Source: a virus. Taken from it: 64,000 nucleotides of DNA. Made by a program: the position numbers and the translations under genes. The stretch covers positions 1-64,000 of the IMG/VR virus record IMGVR_UViG_3300042521_002893; one strand, given 5' to 3'. This document shows positions 7,705 to 15,864 of the stretch, one piece after another. The notes under the pieces are model-generated. The model was not told where the DNA came from, did not search any database, and saw only the letters and a list, made by a program, of their open reading frames with translations. Numbering within the stretch: position 1 is the stretch's first letter; every line of letters starts with the position of its first letter.

Positions 7705-8406
7705 TTATTGATGAATACCTAACACTTGTCTAACCATCTCGTTCTCCTCAGGAAGACGATCCTTAGGCGCTAGACCTAGGATCCAATCTAGACTGATAGT
7801 TTGGATAGGATACTCTTCTACTTCCTGTCTGATCAATTCGTACCAACCATCAAGTAATTCTTGATAGTCGATACGATCTTCAACGGACATTTTGCAAACA
7901 GCGGCGATACCAGCTACGATTTCAAAATCGTTATCGCGATCTGTCATAGACGCTTCTACCGCACGTTGGCGGAGTTTATAAGTTCGCCAATCGATCTCCC
8001 CTTCGTCTTCTGGCAACATGTATGTACCAGAAAACACTTTAGAAATGTTGTTGAAGTAGAACCGACCATAGGCCGATAGACCTCCGAATAAACCGCCCTG
8101 TTTTCCATTCCACACTCCCTCCGGGGCACTTAAAACAAGGAATGGTTCCTGGTAATCGGTATCAGGGAAATCAAACTCTACAGATATACCCATTGGGGTA
8201 TTCTGGAACGTCAATCGACCACTAGGAATATCGAGCATCAGTGAGGTTAATACCTCATCTTGTAGCCATTCAATATCCCAAGGATCCCCTAGTCCTTGAT
8301 CCACAGGATCGCTTTCAAGGGTAATCCCAACCCATGATTGGTTGCTATCGCCTCCGTTTCCGCGAAAAGGAACCCTTAGTCTCGGGTTGGTTACTATAGC
8401 TTTCAT
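7705..8406 (-). CDS. Hypothetical protein of a phage paralogue pair, 233 aa
   Basis: Paralogue of the gene at 6351-7061, sharing GDPWD, WNGKQGGLFGGLSAYGRF, GTYMLPED and DWRTYKLRQRAVEA in the same order. The C-terminal quarter is divergent and acidic. It starts one base after the stop of the 134-aa gene at 8407, so the two are probably cotranscribed. Function unknown; no catalytic motif is evident. Confidence 0.75.
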   Translation of the reverse strand: MKAIVTNPRLRVPFRGNGGDSNQSWVGITLESDPVDQGLGDPWDIEWLQDEVLTSLMLDIPSGRLTFQNTPMGISVEFDFPDTDYQEPFLVLSAPEGVWNGKQGGLFGGLSAYGRFYFNNISKVFSGTYMLPEDEGEIDWRTYKLRQRAVEASMTDRDNDFEIVAGIAAVCKMSVEDRIDYQELLDGWYELIRQEVEEYPIQTISLDWILGLAPKDRLPEENEMVRQVLGIHQ

Positions 8407-8811
8407 CTAATAGTCCCTCTCAAAATCGAATCCATTTTCCCGCAGAGCCGCTTCCACATATTCAGGTGTGCTATTTGTGGCTTTTGCCACGCACCTAACG
8501 AAAAGATCGAGGCGATCTTCATTTGATTCCCAAGGATCTCCTTCGTGAAAAAAAGAGACACCTTGACAATTACCATATCCACAATCATCGTGGATGAAAA
8601 TCGTCACGTCATACTCCCCGCATGTATTGTTGACCCAATTAGGGCCAGCGGTCAGGTAATCCGTCTGGAAAGCTACATAAAGAGCTTGCGCGTAGTTCAG
8701 CTCTTGATCTAGCTGACGTTCCTGCCAACCTTGGTTAAGGTCGAACAAGTCTTTCTGTCCCTCTAGCCAATACTGGCTAGAAACGGATCCCCATTTTAGT
8801 AACATATTCAT
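8407..8811 (-). CDS. Hypothetical protein, 134 aa
   Basis: Unknown. Features a helical first half (QERQLDQELNYAQALYVAFQ), a CGEYDVTIFIHDDCGYGNCQ centre with three cysteines, and a C-terminal helix. A GGAGAAA ribosome site precedes the ATG. It is upstream of and adjacent to the 233-aa paralogue. Confidence 0.7.
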   Translation of the reverse strand: MNMLLKWGSVSSQYWLEGQKDLFDLNQGWQERQLDQELNYAQALYVAFQTDYLTAGPNWVNNTCGEYDVTIFIHDDCGYGNCQGVSFFHEGDPWESNEDRLDLFVRCVAKATNSTPEYVEAALRENGFDFERDY

Positions 8812-8831
8812 AATGTATTTCTCCTTCCTTA

Positions 8832-9521
8832 TTACGCAATTGAGACAAGATTCTCGACACGTTCGGTTAATTTGTACATCTTATAACTTACATGATCTAA
8901 TTGTTGATCGCATTCTAACAACAACGCGTTCTTTACATCATCAGCGGTGTCTCCACACCAAAATTTGTAAATCGTAACGTCTTTATAATTCCGGTACGAT
9001 GTTGCCACAAGGGAGTTTCCCGAGTAGTAGATGCTTAGAGCTTTTGTGAACTTATCAAACATAGGTTCACATAATTCAACGTTAAAATATTCGTGATCAG
9101 GAATTTGGAAATCCAATAGTTCCCTTGTCACTTTAGAAATATATCGTAACTCTTTTTTACATTGTTTCATCTCTTCCCTGATCTCAGCGATCTTTTTCTT
9201 AAGATCGTTCTTAATCCTTGACAACACACCAGGGGCGATCTTCATGAAGGCGTTTATATCATCTTCAGAAAGATAGCTTAGATTCGTTCTAAACCACCCT
9301 AAGAGAAATTGGTATTCCTCCTCGGTGGGAATCGAGAACCCAGGGGGCACTATAAGGCTCACAGAACGACTCTCAGCACCGTTCAGATGTCTTTGTACCG
9401 ACCAGTCTTCTCCTAGGCGTCCATGGGCGTCTACTAGCCTATAAAAGCCGGGATTCACATCTGACAGATGATCCCTAATGGGTTCAAAATTTGAGATCTT
9501 GATAAAATACTCCGTTCCCAT
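8832..9521 (-). CDS. Hypothetical coiled-coil protein, 229 aa
   Basis: Unknown. N-terminal third is mixed (MGTEYFIKISNFEPIRDHL); residues about 100-130 are a heptad-like charged helix (RIKNDLKKKIAEIREEMKQ); the last third holds GDTADDVKNALLLECDQQLDH. A clear AAGGAGAAA ribosome site supports the start. Confidence 0.7.
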   Translation of the reverse strand: MGTEYFIKISNFEPIRDHLSDVNPGFYRLVDAHGRLGEDWSVQRHLNGAESRSVSLIVPPGFSIPTEEEYQFLLGWFRTNLSYLSEDDINAFMKIAPGVLSRIKNDLKKKIAEIREEMKQCKKELRYISKVTRELLDFQIPDHEYFNVELCEPMFDKFTKALSIYYSGNSLVATSYRNYKDVTIYKFWCGDTADDVKNALLLECDQQLDHVSYKMYKLTERVENLVSIA

Positions 9522-9555
9522 GATGATTTCTCCTTAGTTTGAATAATGGTGAGTT

Positions 9556-9780
9556 TCAAGCATTTGTCGTTATGACACGACCAGTACTTCTAGCAGCAGT
9601 CAGGGCTTCTTCTTCGGTGGAATAGGTAATCCACAAATTACTGCTACCAAATAATACTTCACAGTCTTGCCATTCGCCCATTTTATACGGCCTGACCCAT
9701 GTGGCACAAATACGATACCCCTTTTCACATTGAAATACACTGTAAACAAGTTCTGGACAAGTACGCACTACTGCCGACAT
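9556..9780 (-). CDS. Hypothetical protein, 74 aa
   Basis: Unknown. Carries the small-protein layout seen repeatedly in this arm: short strands (YRICATWVRPY, NLWITYST) then a helix with EEALTAARSTGR. It has its own promoter at 9811-9839, with a GGGAGAAG ribosome site. Confidence 0.65.
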   Translation of the reverse strand: MSAVVRTCPELVYSVFQCEKGYRICATWVRPYKMGEWQDCEVLFGSSNLWITYSTEEEALTAARSTGRVITTNA

Positions 9781-9810
9781 CCCTTTCTTCTCCCTCTCTG
9801 TACATTTCCT

Positions 9811-9839
9811 ATATTATCAGACATATTTTTAAGTGTCAA
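9811..9839 (-). promoter_or_regulatory. Sigma70-type promoter with operator
   Basis: Minus-strand TTGACA (9834-9839), 17 nt, TAATAT (9811-9816). A TGTCAA-N6-TTGACA inverted repeat (9834-9851) covers the -35 box. Confidence 0.75.
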
Positions 9840-9969
9840 CCTAAATTGACAGATAATTTCTAGATCGATCGCATTTAGATCAGCAAGCGTTCAAATGTAC
9901 TACAGATGGATCTACGATTTCTTATCAAATGATGTGCGATCTTGTATATTTACATTGACGCAAAGATTC

Positions 9970-9995
9970 ACTCGATAGTGCGATCTATCAAGTGA
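9970..9995 (-). terminator. Hairpin after the two-HTH gene
   Basis: Near-perfect inverted repeat CACTCGATAG / CTATCAAGTG (one mismatch) about 30 nt after the stop at 10026. No long U-run, so termination is only likely. The rest of 9852-10025 shows no gene. Confidence 0.45.
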
Positions 9996-10025
9996 AAACG
10001 CATTATTTTCCGGTATTTATGTCAT

Positions 10026-10955
10026 CTACCCCAAGCTAGCACTACGTTTCTTAAAGCGAATATATCGATTAAGAGCGCGATAGGAACTAGATGTATGAAT
10101 AGATGAAGAGAAGTTATAGACATTGCAAAAAGGTTCAACTACATAGCGATCGATCTTAAACAATGGTTTCCCATCGATCGCATATTTAGAGAACTCATCA
10201 ATAGCTAAATTAAGGTTCTCAGAAGCTCTGAAAACATTTTTAGCTAATTGTACTCTTTCAATGCCTTTCAATCTATTACGAATCGTTCTAACAGATCTCC
10301 CCATCAGTTTTGATAGGGATAGCTGAGTGGATCCGAATAGAAGGAACTTCTCTGAAACGACACACCAGCGATCATTCCTGAATAAAACACCTTTGTCTCC
10401 CCGTTTTCTACGTTTTTTAATAGAAAACCTGACATTACCACGAGAGTTGATTTTTTTATTCTTGAATAATGACTGTGTACCTCGAACTCTTTTGGCACGA
10501 TCTGTGCCTTTATTCTTTTTGTTAACCTCCTTGGCGTTGTAAAAAGATTGGTTCTGCCTCATCATCATTAGAGCAGCAGTGGCAGTTTTTTTAATGGATT
10601 GCATTTGTTTGCGATCCATCCATACCACATTACCTAACTCAGACAAGCCTAGAGCGTCTGCAACACGGCTGAATGAAGCGTACCGTATCACAACACTATT
10701 TTCTCTTCTGAACCGCTTCACGTAGGTTATATAGCCCTCTGAGTAGGCGTCATTAACCCATCGTCTAACGGTCGATTTTGATTTCTTAAAATATTTAGCC
10801 ACTGTGGGCAAATGGACCTTTAACTGTCCTGTTCCTTCTTTATCCAAAGATCGCACGTACCAGAAGAACGCCTGAGATGCTTTCATGTCGTCTACCATCG
10901 TTGAGTAGACTTTTGGCTCTAGCTTGTGGTTTTGCTCTGGATGCATTATACTCAC
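10026..10955 (-). CDS. DNA-binding protein with two helix-turn-helix segments, 309 aa
   Basis: Residues about 30-75 (HLPTVAKYFKKSKSTVRRWVNDAYSEGYI) form a winged-helix-like HTH. A second HTH-like segment, LSKLMGRSVRTIRNRLKG, lies at about 210-230. Between them is a long Lys/Arg-rich linker (KEVNKKNKG..RAKRVRGT). The two-HTH layout recalls replication initiators or regulators, but I cannot name the family. It begins with GTG at 10955 or ATG at 10946. A leader hairpin stands upstream, so it may be attenuated. Confidence 0.7.
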   Translation of the reverse strand: MSIMHPEQNHKLEPKVYSTMVDDMKASQAFFWYVRSLDKEGTGQLKVHLPTVAKYFKKSKSTVRRWVNDAYSEGYITYVKRFRRENSVVIRYASFSRVADALGLSELGNVVWMDRKQMQSIKKTATAALMMMRQNQSFYNAKEVNKKNKGTDRAKRVRGTQSLFKNKKINSRGNVRFSIKKRRKRGDKGVLFRNDRWCVVSEKFLLFGSTQLSLSKLMGRSVRTIRNRLKGIERVQLAKNVFRASENLNLAIDEFSKYAIDGKPLFKIDRYVVEPFCNVYNFSSSIHTSSSYRALNRYIRFKKRSASLG

Positions 10956-10970
10956 TATTGGTTTTGTGAA

Positions 10971-10993
10971 ATCCCCGTCAGAAAAACGGGGAT
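10971..10993 (-). terminator. Hairpin in the leader of the two-HTH gene
   Basis: Arms ATCCCCGT and ACGGGGAT with a 7-nt loop, between the 88-aa gene and the HTH gene. It is followed by TTC only, so it may be an attenuator or RNA-stability element rather than a full terminator. Confidence 0.5.
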
Positions 10994-11044
10994 ATTATTT
11001 TTTAACCCATTTTAGCACAAGTTTCTAAAAAAGTAGAAATTCGA

Positions 11045-11311
11045 TTAGTTTGAATAAGCGTTTATGAAAGCTTTTGTCAGAGTCACTCCGCAACCTAATC
11101 GATGTGACGGACTCTTACAAACATCCAATGAGTACCATTTCCAAGGTTCCATATCTTCTGGCTGAAAAGATATTGATAGTATTATTTTTTCAGGATCACC
11201 AATGGCAAATTGATTGTACGTCCATTCTCCTGGTGATAGTGACACTATTTCTTCCAGTAATACCTTACCTACAAAACTTTGGATAATTTGTTGAAAGAAA
11301 TATTTTTCCAT
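11045..11311 (-). CDS. Hypothetical protein, 88 aa
   Basis: Unknown. Begins MEKYFFQQIIQSFVGKVLLEE; centre is beta-like (KIILSISFQPEDMEPWKWYSLDVC); ends in a helix. It starts 8 nt after the preceding gene's stop with a weak ribosome site, so translational coupling is likely. Confidence 0.65.
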   Translation of the reverse strand: MEKYFFQQIIQSFVGKVLLEEIVSLSPGEWTYNQFAIGDPEKIILSISFQPEDMEPWKWYSLDVCKSPSHRLGCGVTLTKAFINAYSN

Positions 11312-11319
11312 TTTTTTAA

Positions 11320-11598
11320 TTAAGGTAATAGGTTCCTGATAATCTCTATTTTTCCGTCAATAAACATGACTTTAGTAGGTTTAAGGTTTGATAAAGCATC
11401 ATCAAGTGTAGATCCTTTACCTTCATGTCTTACACTGTTACGATTACATACAACCACCCAAGTGTTAGTGGTGTAATTAATGAAAGTCTCAATTCTAGAC
11501 ACAATAACCATGCAGCAGTACACACCTTCAAATTCGGTGAATTCGTATGCCTTTACATATCGCTGTGTTATGGTATTTTTGAAATCGTCAAAGCTCAT
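11320..11598 (-). CDS. Hypothetical protein, 92 aa
   Basis: Unknown. I start at ATG 11598 (MSFDDFKNTITQRYV) because TTGGAGC is 8 nt upstream. The order helix, strands with WVVVC, then STLDDALSNL is shared with the 87-aa gene at 14143 (MTFEDF..., GKTLAEAKADH) and the gene at 13653 (GPTIEEALEKAG), suggesting a dispersed family of small paralogues. Confidence 0.65.
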   Translation of the reverse strand: MSFDDFKNTITQRYVKAYEFTEFEGVYCCMVIVSRIETFINYTTNTWVVVCNRNSVRHEGKGSTLDDALSNLKPTKVMFIDGKIEIIRNLLP

Positions 11599-11599
11599 A

Positions 11600-11974
11600 T
11601 TAGTTCGCTCCAAAATTGTAATCATCGGGCAAAATGGTCACCCATTCCGCTTTTACGCCTGTATAGAAGTCTTTCGCTCTCTTTAGACGTTGACCTCGTT
11701 GACCTGGTAAATGAACTTGTAATTCCGCATTACCGTTTGAAAAAATCTCCACTTCTTCGATATAACCTCGAATCAGATCGGTTTCATTAGGGAATCGTAC
11801 CTCTACTTTTCCTCCCTTTCTTAAACCCAGATTTTCTAATTTAGTATCGTAATCATGATCAAGCTCTGCCATCCTTGCGATCACTTGGTATTTTTCTTCT
11901 TCTAGTCTCCCAAGTGTGTTAATGCAAGTGTTCGTTTCGCTTACATATTCAGCTTTCAAAATTGAGTAATCCAT
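11600..11974 (-). CDS. Hypothetical protein with N-terminal coiled coil, 124 aa
   Basis: Unknown. Residues 1-50 are a charged helix (ETNTCINTLGRLEEEKYQVIARMAELDHDYD). The remainder is beta-rich with a KGGKVEVRFPNETDLIRGYIEEVE turn resembling a KOW/SH3-like barrel. The 143-aa protein at 34136 has a similar helix-plus-barrel layout. A TAGGGAAA ribosome site supports the start. Confidence 0.65.
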   Translation of the reverse strand: MDYSILKAEYVSETNTCINTLGRLEEEKYQVIARMAELDHDYDTKLENLGLRKGGKVEVRFPNETDLIRGYIEEVEIFSNGNAELQVHLPGQRGQRLKRAKDFYTGVKAEWVTILPDDYNFGAN

Positions 11975-11985
11975 GGTTAATTTCC

Positions 11986-12174
11986 CTATACTTCTATCAG
12001 ATCTAACAACATAGCTTGAAACAAGCCGTGTACCGTGTATTCCCCACAGTCAGGGCATAGATTGTCTTCCACATCTGGTTCACAATCATCTGTAGTGAAC
12101 TCTTTACAAGTCGTACAGAACCCTCCATAATTTTCTTCCTGGTATTCAAAGTCTTTTTTAGAAATTTTAGTCAT
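11986..12174 (-). CDS. Zinc-ribbon protein, 62 aa
   Basis: Two CxxC pairs (FCTTC at about residue 20 and LCPDC at about 39) with 16 residues between form a probable zinc ribbon in an acidic protein. The ATG overlaps the stop of the 199-aa gene (ATGA), and GGAG precedes it. Its role is unknown; it could bind RNA, DNA or a host protein. Confidence 0.75.
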   Translation of the reverse strand: MTKISKKDFEYQEENYGGFCTTCKEFTTDDCEPDVEDNLCPDCGEYTVHGLFQAMLLDLIEV

Positions 12175-12766
12175 TGTTTTCTCCTGGAATATAGAATTCG
12201 TCCCCTAAATTCGATAGTGTATTTTCAGCCCTATAATATTCGTTGATGAAACCTTCCCATTGATCGCTATCAGGAGCGATCGTGCTTATATAGTATGTTA
12301 CTGAGTGAGCACAACCCGATGACATATATTCTTCCCCTAGTGCATCAACTAAATCGGAGTGTGCTGATTTCATCCAGGCCAGAAAATCTTGCCAGTTGAA
12401 ATCCTCCTTAATGTTCATTGAATCGACATCGACATCAAACGTGGTATATTGATCGTCAGCGTAACCGATCTCGTAACAACCCTCTGTCAATTTGATACCA
12501 TCCTCATAACTTAAATATGTGTTCCCCCAGCGATCTTTTGGACGATCGCTAGACACCCATACACACCACCATATCTTGTATGTAAACTCTAATTTATTTT
12601 CATCGATGGTTAAGGAAGTGATTTCATCTGCATCTAGGTTATTATCGTGGTCATACCATGGAACTCCTTGTAACCAACCAAAGGTTACATTGGAACGGTA
12701 TTCTTTCGTGATGAATTTGTCACTGTGGTTGTCTAACCACTCGTTTAACGTGTCTACACTTTTCAT
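12167..12766 (-). CDS. Hypothetical acidic protein, 199 aa
   Basis: Unknown. Asp/Trp-rich with strands (LEFTYKIWWCVWVSSDRPKDRWG) and a C-terminal acidic stretch. An AAGGGAG ribosome site supports the ATG. It is translationally coupled to the zinc-ribbon gene. Its acidity and aromatic content hint at a nucleic-acid mimic, but that is speculative. Confidence 0.65.
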   Translation of the reverse strand: MKSVDTLNEWLDNHSDKFITKEYRSNVTFGWLQGVPWYDHDNNLDADEITSLTIDENKLEFTYKIWWCVWVSSDRPKDRWGNTYLSYEDGIKLTEGCYEIGYADDQYTTFDVDVDSMNIKEDFNWQDFLAWMKSAHSDLVDALGEEYMSSGCAHSVTYYISTIAPDSDQWEGFINEYYRAENTLSNLGDEFYIPGENND

Positions 12767-12824
12767 TCTCGTTCTCCCTTTTTTATTATTTTACCCTTTA
12801 TTGATTAATCTTCAGTGATCGCAA

Positions 12825-13079
12825 TCACCGATATCGCCAATCATCATCTTCTTCATCCTCATCAACAGGGTCGTTACTTGACCAGGATTCAATTACATCC
12901 TGGTATTCTTCGTGAAGCTCTACTAATCGTTTACACAACTCTAAAAGTCGTGGATAGGCTGCTCTTTCGTACTGATTCACTGATTTTAAGTATCGAGCAC
13001 CCTTTTCTTCTATTCGCCCTACAGTAGCCTCTAACTCAGAAGCAGTGTTTTCGATTGCACAATAAGACATTGATGACAT
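12825..13079 (-). CDS. Hypothetical coiled-coil protein with acidic tail, 84 aa
   Basis: Unknown. Residues 10-65 form a long amphipathic helix (ELEATVGRIEEKGARYLKS, LLELCKRLVELHEEYQDVIE). The last 20 residues are almost entirely acidic (DPVDEDEEDDDW). AAAGGAGAA supports the start. Confidence 0.7.
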   Translation of the reverse strand: MSSMSYCAIENTASELEATVGRIEEKGARYLKSVNQYERAAYPRLLELCKRLVELHEEYQDVIESWSSNDPVDEDEEDDDWRYR

Positions 13080-13162
13080 TTGACTTTCTCCTTTATTTTC
13101 AATATACCTTGTCTTTTTCGCCAGGCGATCGTCCTATGGGCGATCGCCTAGCTCTCTAACCT

Positions 13163-13426
13163 CTATCTACCGCTACGTGGTTGTCGTGGACCTTGAGGAG
13201 TAGGTTGTGTGCGGGGTGGTGTTGGTTGTGTACGTTGTCGTGTACCTTGAGGAGTAGGTTGTGACGGTTGTGTACGTGGTTGTGGTGGACGTGGAGGTAA
13301 CGATTCTTGAACGCAGCTCCTACAGCTCATGTTCCTTGGGAATCGATCTCGATTGCTTGCCCAAGCAACCAAGGGATTGAGAAAGACGATAACTAAGGTT
13401 GCGGATAATACTTTTTGAACTTTCAT
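13163..13426 (-). CDS. Small secreted proline-rich protein, 87 aa
   Basis: I start at ATG 13426 (MKVQKVLSATLVIVFLNPLVAWA) because this gives a textbook signal peptide with a probable cleavage after AWA. The mature part has a CRSC motif, then a low-complexity Pro/Gln/Arg/Thr tail built of PTPQGTRQR- and TQPTPP-like repeats. It resembles the short secreted protein at 15398 (both end the leader in WAS and continue with DRFP or RDQFP). It would act in or beyond the periplasm; the exact role is unknown. Confidence 0.7.
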   Translation of the reverse strand: MKVQKVLSATLVIVFLNPLVAWASNRDRFPRNMSCRSCVQESLPPRPPQPRTQPSQPTPQGTRQRTQPTPPRTQPTPQGPRQPRSGR

Positions 13427-13476
13427 ATTTCTATGTACCTTTTTGTTTTTTCGTATACTCAATAAAGACCATTGTT

Positions 13477-13518
13477 AGGACGATCGCTATACAAGCGATT
13501 TCATATAGCGATCGTCCT
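13477..13518 (-). terminator. Terminator hairpin with HIP1 core arms
   Basis: Arms AGGACGATCGCTATA (13477-13491) and its complement (13504-13518), 15 bp perfect, just downstream of the 40-aa gene. Confidence 0.65.
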
Positions 13519-13533
13519 ATCTACAGTTATTTA

Positions 13534-13656
13534 TTAGATGTTGAAGTCCTCCATAATTCTTTTAATCTTATCATCGATTTGTAGTTCTCCTCCCTTTAAC
13601 AAAATGTAAATGTTCCAACTTTCTTCGTAATCGTTTCGTCCGTGATATAGGGTCAT
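13534..13656 (-). CDS. Hypothetical protein, 40 aa
   Basis: Translates as MTLYHGRNDYEESWNIYILL, followed by KGGELQIDDKIKRIMEDFNI. The ATG overlaps the TGA of the preceding gene (ATGA), with AGCAGGA upstream. Reads like a real small protein with strand then helix. Function unknown. Confidence 0.6.
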   Translation of the reverse strand: MTLYHGRNDYEESWNIYILLKGGELQIDDKIKRIMEDFNI

Positions 13657-13973
13657 AGTCCTGCTTTTTCTAAAGCTTCCTCGATAGTTGGACCCCAACC
13701 AACTTTGGGGAGATCAGAACTACTGGAAGCTTCGTAAACAGTCCACATGGATTTCTCTGATCTGTAAACCACCATCAAATTGATGTATATTTGCTTTTCG
13801 TCATATCGGATATACTTAAAACCTTCGCCATCCATATCTAGAGGAGTAAGCTCCTGTACCGAGTACGTGCCAATTATAAAAGGCACTATTGGTAGAACCT
13901 TTTCATGAACAATGTTCTCAAACGTGGCCTCATCCATGATATCGATACTTTCTTGATCATTATTGTTTTTCAT
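13653..13973 (-). CDS. Hypothetical protein, 106 aa
   Basis: Unknown. Start chosen at ATG 13973 (MKNNNDQESIDIMDEATFENIV), preceded by TGGGAG; the frame is open further upstream. Ends WTVYEASSSSDLPKVGWGP then TIEEALEKAG, the same ending style as 11320 and 14143, so it is probably a family member. Confidence 0.65.
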   Translation of the reverse strand: MKNNNDQESIDIMDEATFENIVHEKVLPIVPFIIGTYSVQELTPLDMDGEGFKYIRYDEKQIYINLMVVYRSEKSMWTVYEASSSSDLPKVGWGPTIEEALEKAGL

Positions 13974-14142
13974 TTTTTCTCCCATTCGTGTAAAGAACAG
14001 ATCCTCGCCCAATCGTCAATCCGATTTTGCCAAACCAGTGCTTGATTTTCGTAAAATGGATAACTTCATTACAAGCATTTTTGTGGATTATATATTTCTG
14101 AAGTGCTACGTTAACACGCATACTTCATACATTCTCTGCTTA

Positions 14143-14406
14143 TTATAAGTGTTCTTGATATTTAACACGATGGTCGGCTTTAGCTTCCGCCAAAGTTTTA
14201 CCATCACCTATGACACCATTAAAATGATACTCCCATCCCGTTCGACTATAACATATAGCCCAGGCTCGATATCGTAACTCATACCAAGGTTTATCGGTCG
14301 ATACCCAGTGTGGGTATAACACGAGGAAGTTCCTTAGCGTCACACGGTCTTGAGGAAAATTTTCAGTTGCAATTGTTATAATGAAATCTTCAAATGTCAT
14401 GTTCAT
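14143..14406 (-). CDS. Hypothetical protein, 87 aa
   Basis: Unknown. MTFEDFIITIATENF helix, Trp/Tyr-rich strands (WYELRYRAWAICYSRTGWEYHFNG) and a final GKTLAEAKADHRVK helix. Similar in plan to 11320 and 13653. AAGGAAGG precedes the ATG. Confidence 0.65.
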   Translation of the reverse strand: MNMTFEDFIITIATENFPQDRVTLRNFLVLYPHWVSTDKPWYELRYRAWAICYSRTGWEYHFNGVIGDGKTLAEAKADHRVKYQEHL

Positions 14407-14513
14407 AGTTAACCTTCCTTAATGTAAGAATGTGTGGATCGCCGTCACCTATGCGTATAGCCATATAATGACTATCGTATAGATAAAATAAAATAGAATC
14501 TTCTTTCTCCCTC

Positions 14514-15014
14514 TTAACATCTACAATCCGTTTTCTTTACTAACATCGTCTCATTCCATCCTGGGGCATCGCATTTAGCGAAACCGCTTTCGATAAGTTC
14601 CCATTCTGGAGTACCATCACAAGGATACACTTCGACAGTTGTCGCGTTCCATGTACCCCAGTAGCTACTACCATCTTTTTCTATTTTATCAAAGATATAG
14701 TAATCAATCTCTGGATTGATCAGATCGTTGGCTAACTCATTAGCATACTTCACTCTCAGATCATCGATCTGAGCTTCCAAGTTTAGTTCAGGGAGTTGAA
14801 AATCGTCCTCCACTTTCAACCATTGGCACTTTTCGTATTGATCTCCGTTTTCAACACGAACGTTGAATCCCTTGGTAGAGATAATTTGATAAATATTACT
14901 AGGTAGACCTCTGAACATACTAAGGTTACCAGGGTAGACGCTTTCTAAACGTTCACCTAGTTTTTCTAAATCAAATTCGTCTGTGTCACCGATTCTTACG
15001 TAATGCACGTTCAT
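14514..15014 (-). CDS. Hypothetical protein, 166 aa
   Basis: Unknown. Acidic; contains FNVRVENGDQYEKCQWLKVEDDF, a helix about residues 90-115, and a Cys-containing C-terminus (CDAPGWNETMLVKKTDCRC). TAGGAGAAA supports the ATG. The 107 nt before the next gene hold nothing else I recognise. Confidence 0.65.
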   Translation of the reverse strand: MNVHYVRIGDTDEFDLEKLGERLESVYPGNLSMFRGLPSNIYQIISTKGFNVRVENGDQYEKCQWLKVEDDFQLPELNLEAQIDDLRVKYANELANDLINPEIDYYIFDKIEKDGSSYWGTWNATTVEVYPCDGTPEWELIESGFAKCDAPGWNETMLVKKTDCRC

Positions 15015-15076
15015 TTTTGTTTCTCCTAGATGCTACGAATTAAAATGTTTACAGCTTAACCCTACCGCACTCTACC

Positions 15077-15361
15077 CTAAGATTCTAGAATCTTACGTGC
15101 TTCTTCTGGCCATTTCGTATCAGCATCCCAATCAGGGCGTTCACTAGCCATAACATAGCAATCTAAAATTTCTCCATTTACTATGATTTGAGGTTTTGCC
15201 TTGTATGACGCTAGATATGTATACTGGTTATCGATTATCTTTCCACTACGGAAAATTGTCCCTCCCGTCCAAAAGAAATCGTTTTCTAAACACGCCTCAA
15301 CTAGATAAGGATTGAATGTTTTTATAATCTCTGCCGCTTTTACCCAATCAAACACCATCAT
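15077..15361 (-). CDS. Hypothetical protein, 94 aa
   Basis: Unknown. MMVFDWVKAAEIIKTFNPYLV helix, then strands (FFWTGGTIFRSGKIIDNQY), ending WPEEARKILES. AAGGAGAGG upstream of the ATG. Probably cotranscribed with the secreted 51-aa protein upstream. Confidence 0.65.
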   Translation of the reverse strand: MMVFDWVKAAEIIKTFNPYLVEACLENDFFWTGGTIFRSGKIIDNQYTYLASYKAKPQIIVNGEILDCYVMASERPDWDADTKWPEEARKILES

Positions 15362-15397
15362 TTCTGAATCCTCTCCTTAATATTGTTTAACTTGATC

Positions 15398-15553
15398 CTA
15401 TTGTAACCAAGAAGGTATTACTCCACCCCAAGGAGGTAGATCCGTAGTAGTCGGAAACTGATCCCTTTTATCCGATTCTGACGATGCCCAAACAGGCAAA
15501 TCAGAAACCAGAAACATGAACGGTAGAACAACTAAAACATTTACGATTTTCAT
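15398..15553 (-). CDS. Small secreted protein, 51 aa
   Basis: Translation begins MKIVNVLVVLPFMFLVSDLP and continues VWASSESDKRDQFP. This is a signal peptide with probable cleavage after VWA, leaving a mature part of about 27 residues rich in Pro and Thr. AAAGGAA precedes the ATG and a strong promoter lies at 15584-15612. Related in plan to the secreted protein at 13163. Too short to assign a function; could be a surface-exclusion or envelope factor. Confidence 0.65.
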   Translation of the reverse strand: MKIVNVLVVLPFMFLVSDLPVWASSESDKRDQFPTTTDLPPWGGVIPSWLQ

Positions 15554-15583
15554 TTCCTTTCTTCTCCCTCTCTGTACATTACT

Positions 15584-15612
15584 AATTTATCCTAGTTACT
15601 TTTATTTGTCAA
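15584..15612 (-). promoter_or_regulatory. Sigma70-type promoter
   Basis: Minus-strand TTGACA (15607-15612), 17 nt, TAAATT (15584-15589), feeding the 51-aa secreted protein gene. The remaining 15613-15772 is non-coding and contains a TCTAAGGTGCCTACAAGCCT element related to one at about 19.03 kb. Confidence 0.7.
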
Positions 15613-15773
15613 TTGCTGTTTACACCCATATTCTTATAATAACTATAGACAAACGTCTATCATTGTCTCTAAGGTGCCTACAAGCCTCTATAACCATTTA
15701 AGGGTATCACCGTATCACCTACCTATTACAAACCCTTTGAAATCGATTCTAGAGCGAGTAGAGATAATAAAAC

Positions 15774-15810
15774 AAAGGGACGATCGCACAATACTAGCGA
15801 TCGTCCCTTT
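15774..15810 (-). terminator. Rho-independent terminator
   Basis: 14-bp stem AAAGGGACGATCGC / complement, followed by TTTGTTTTATT on the minus strand; ends the 15865-16966 operon. Confidence 0.85.
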
Positions 15811-15864
15811 TGTTTTATCCTTTTTGGTTTTTTATCGCTTAAAATGTGCGATCTATTTTTCTGT

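Noticed and set aside
11425-11790. 121-codon rightward frame
   Set aside because: It is antisense to two well supported leftward genes with ribosome sites; the peptide is basic and atypical.
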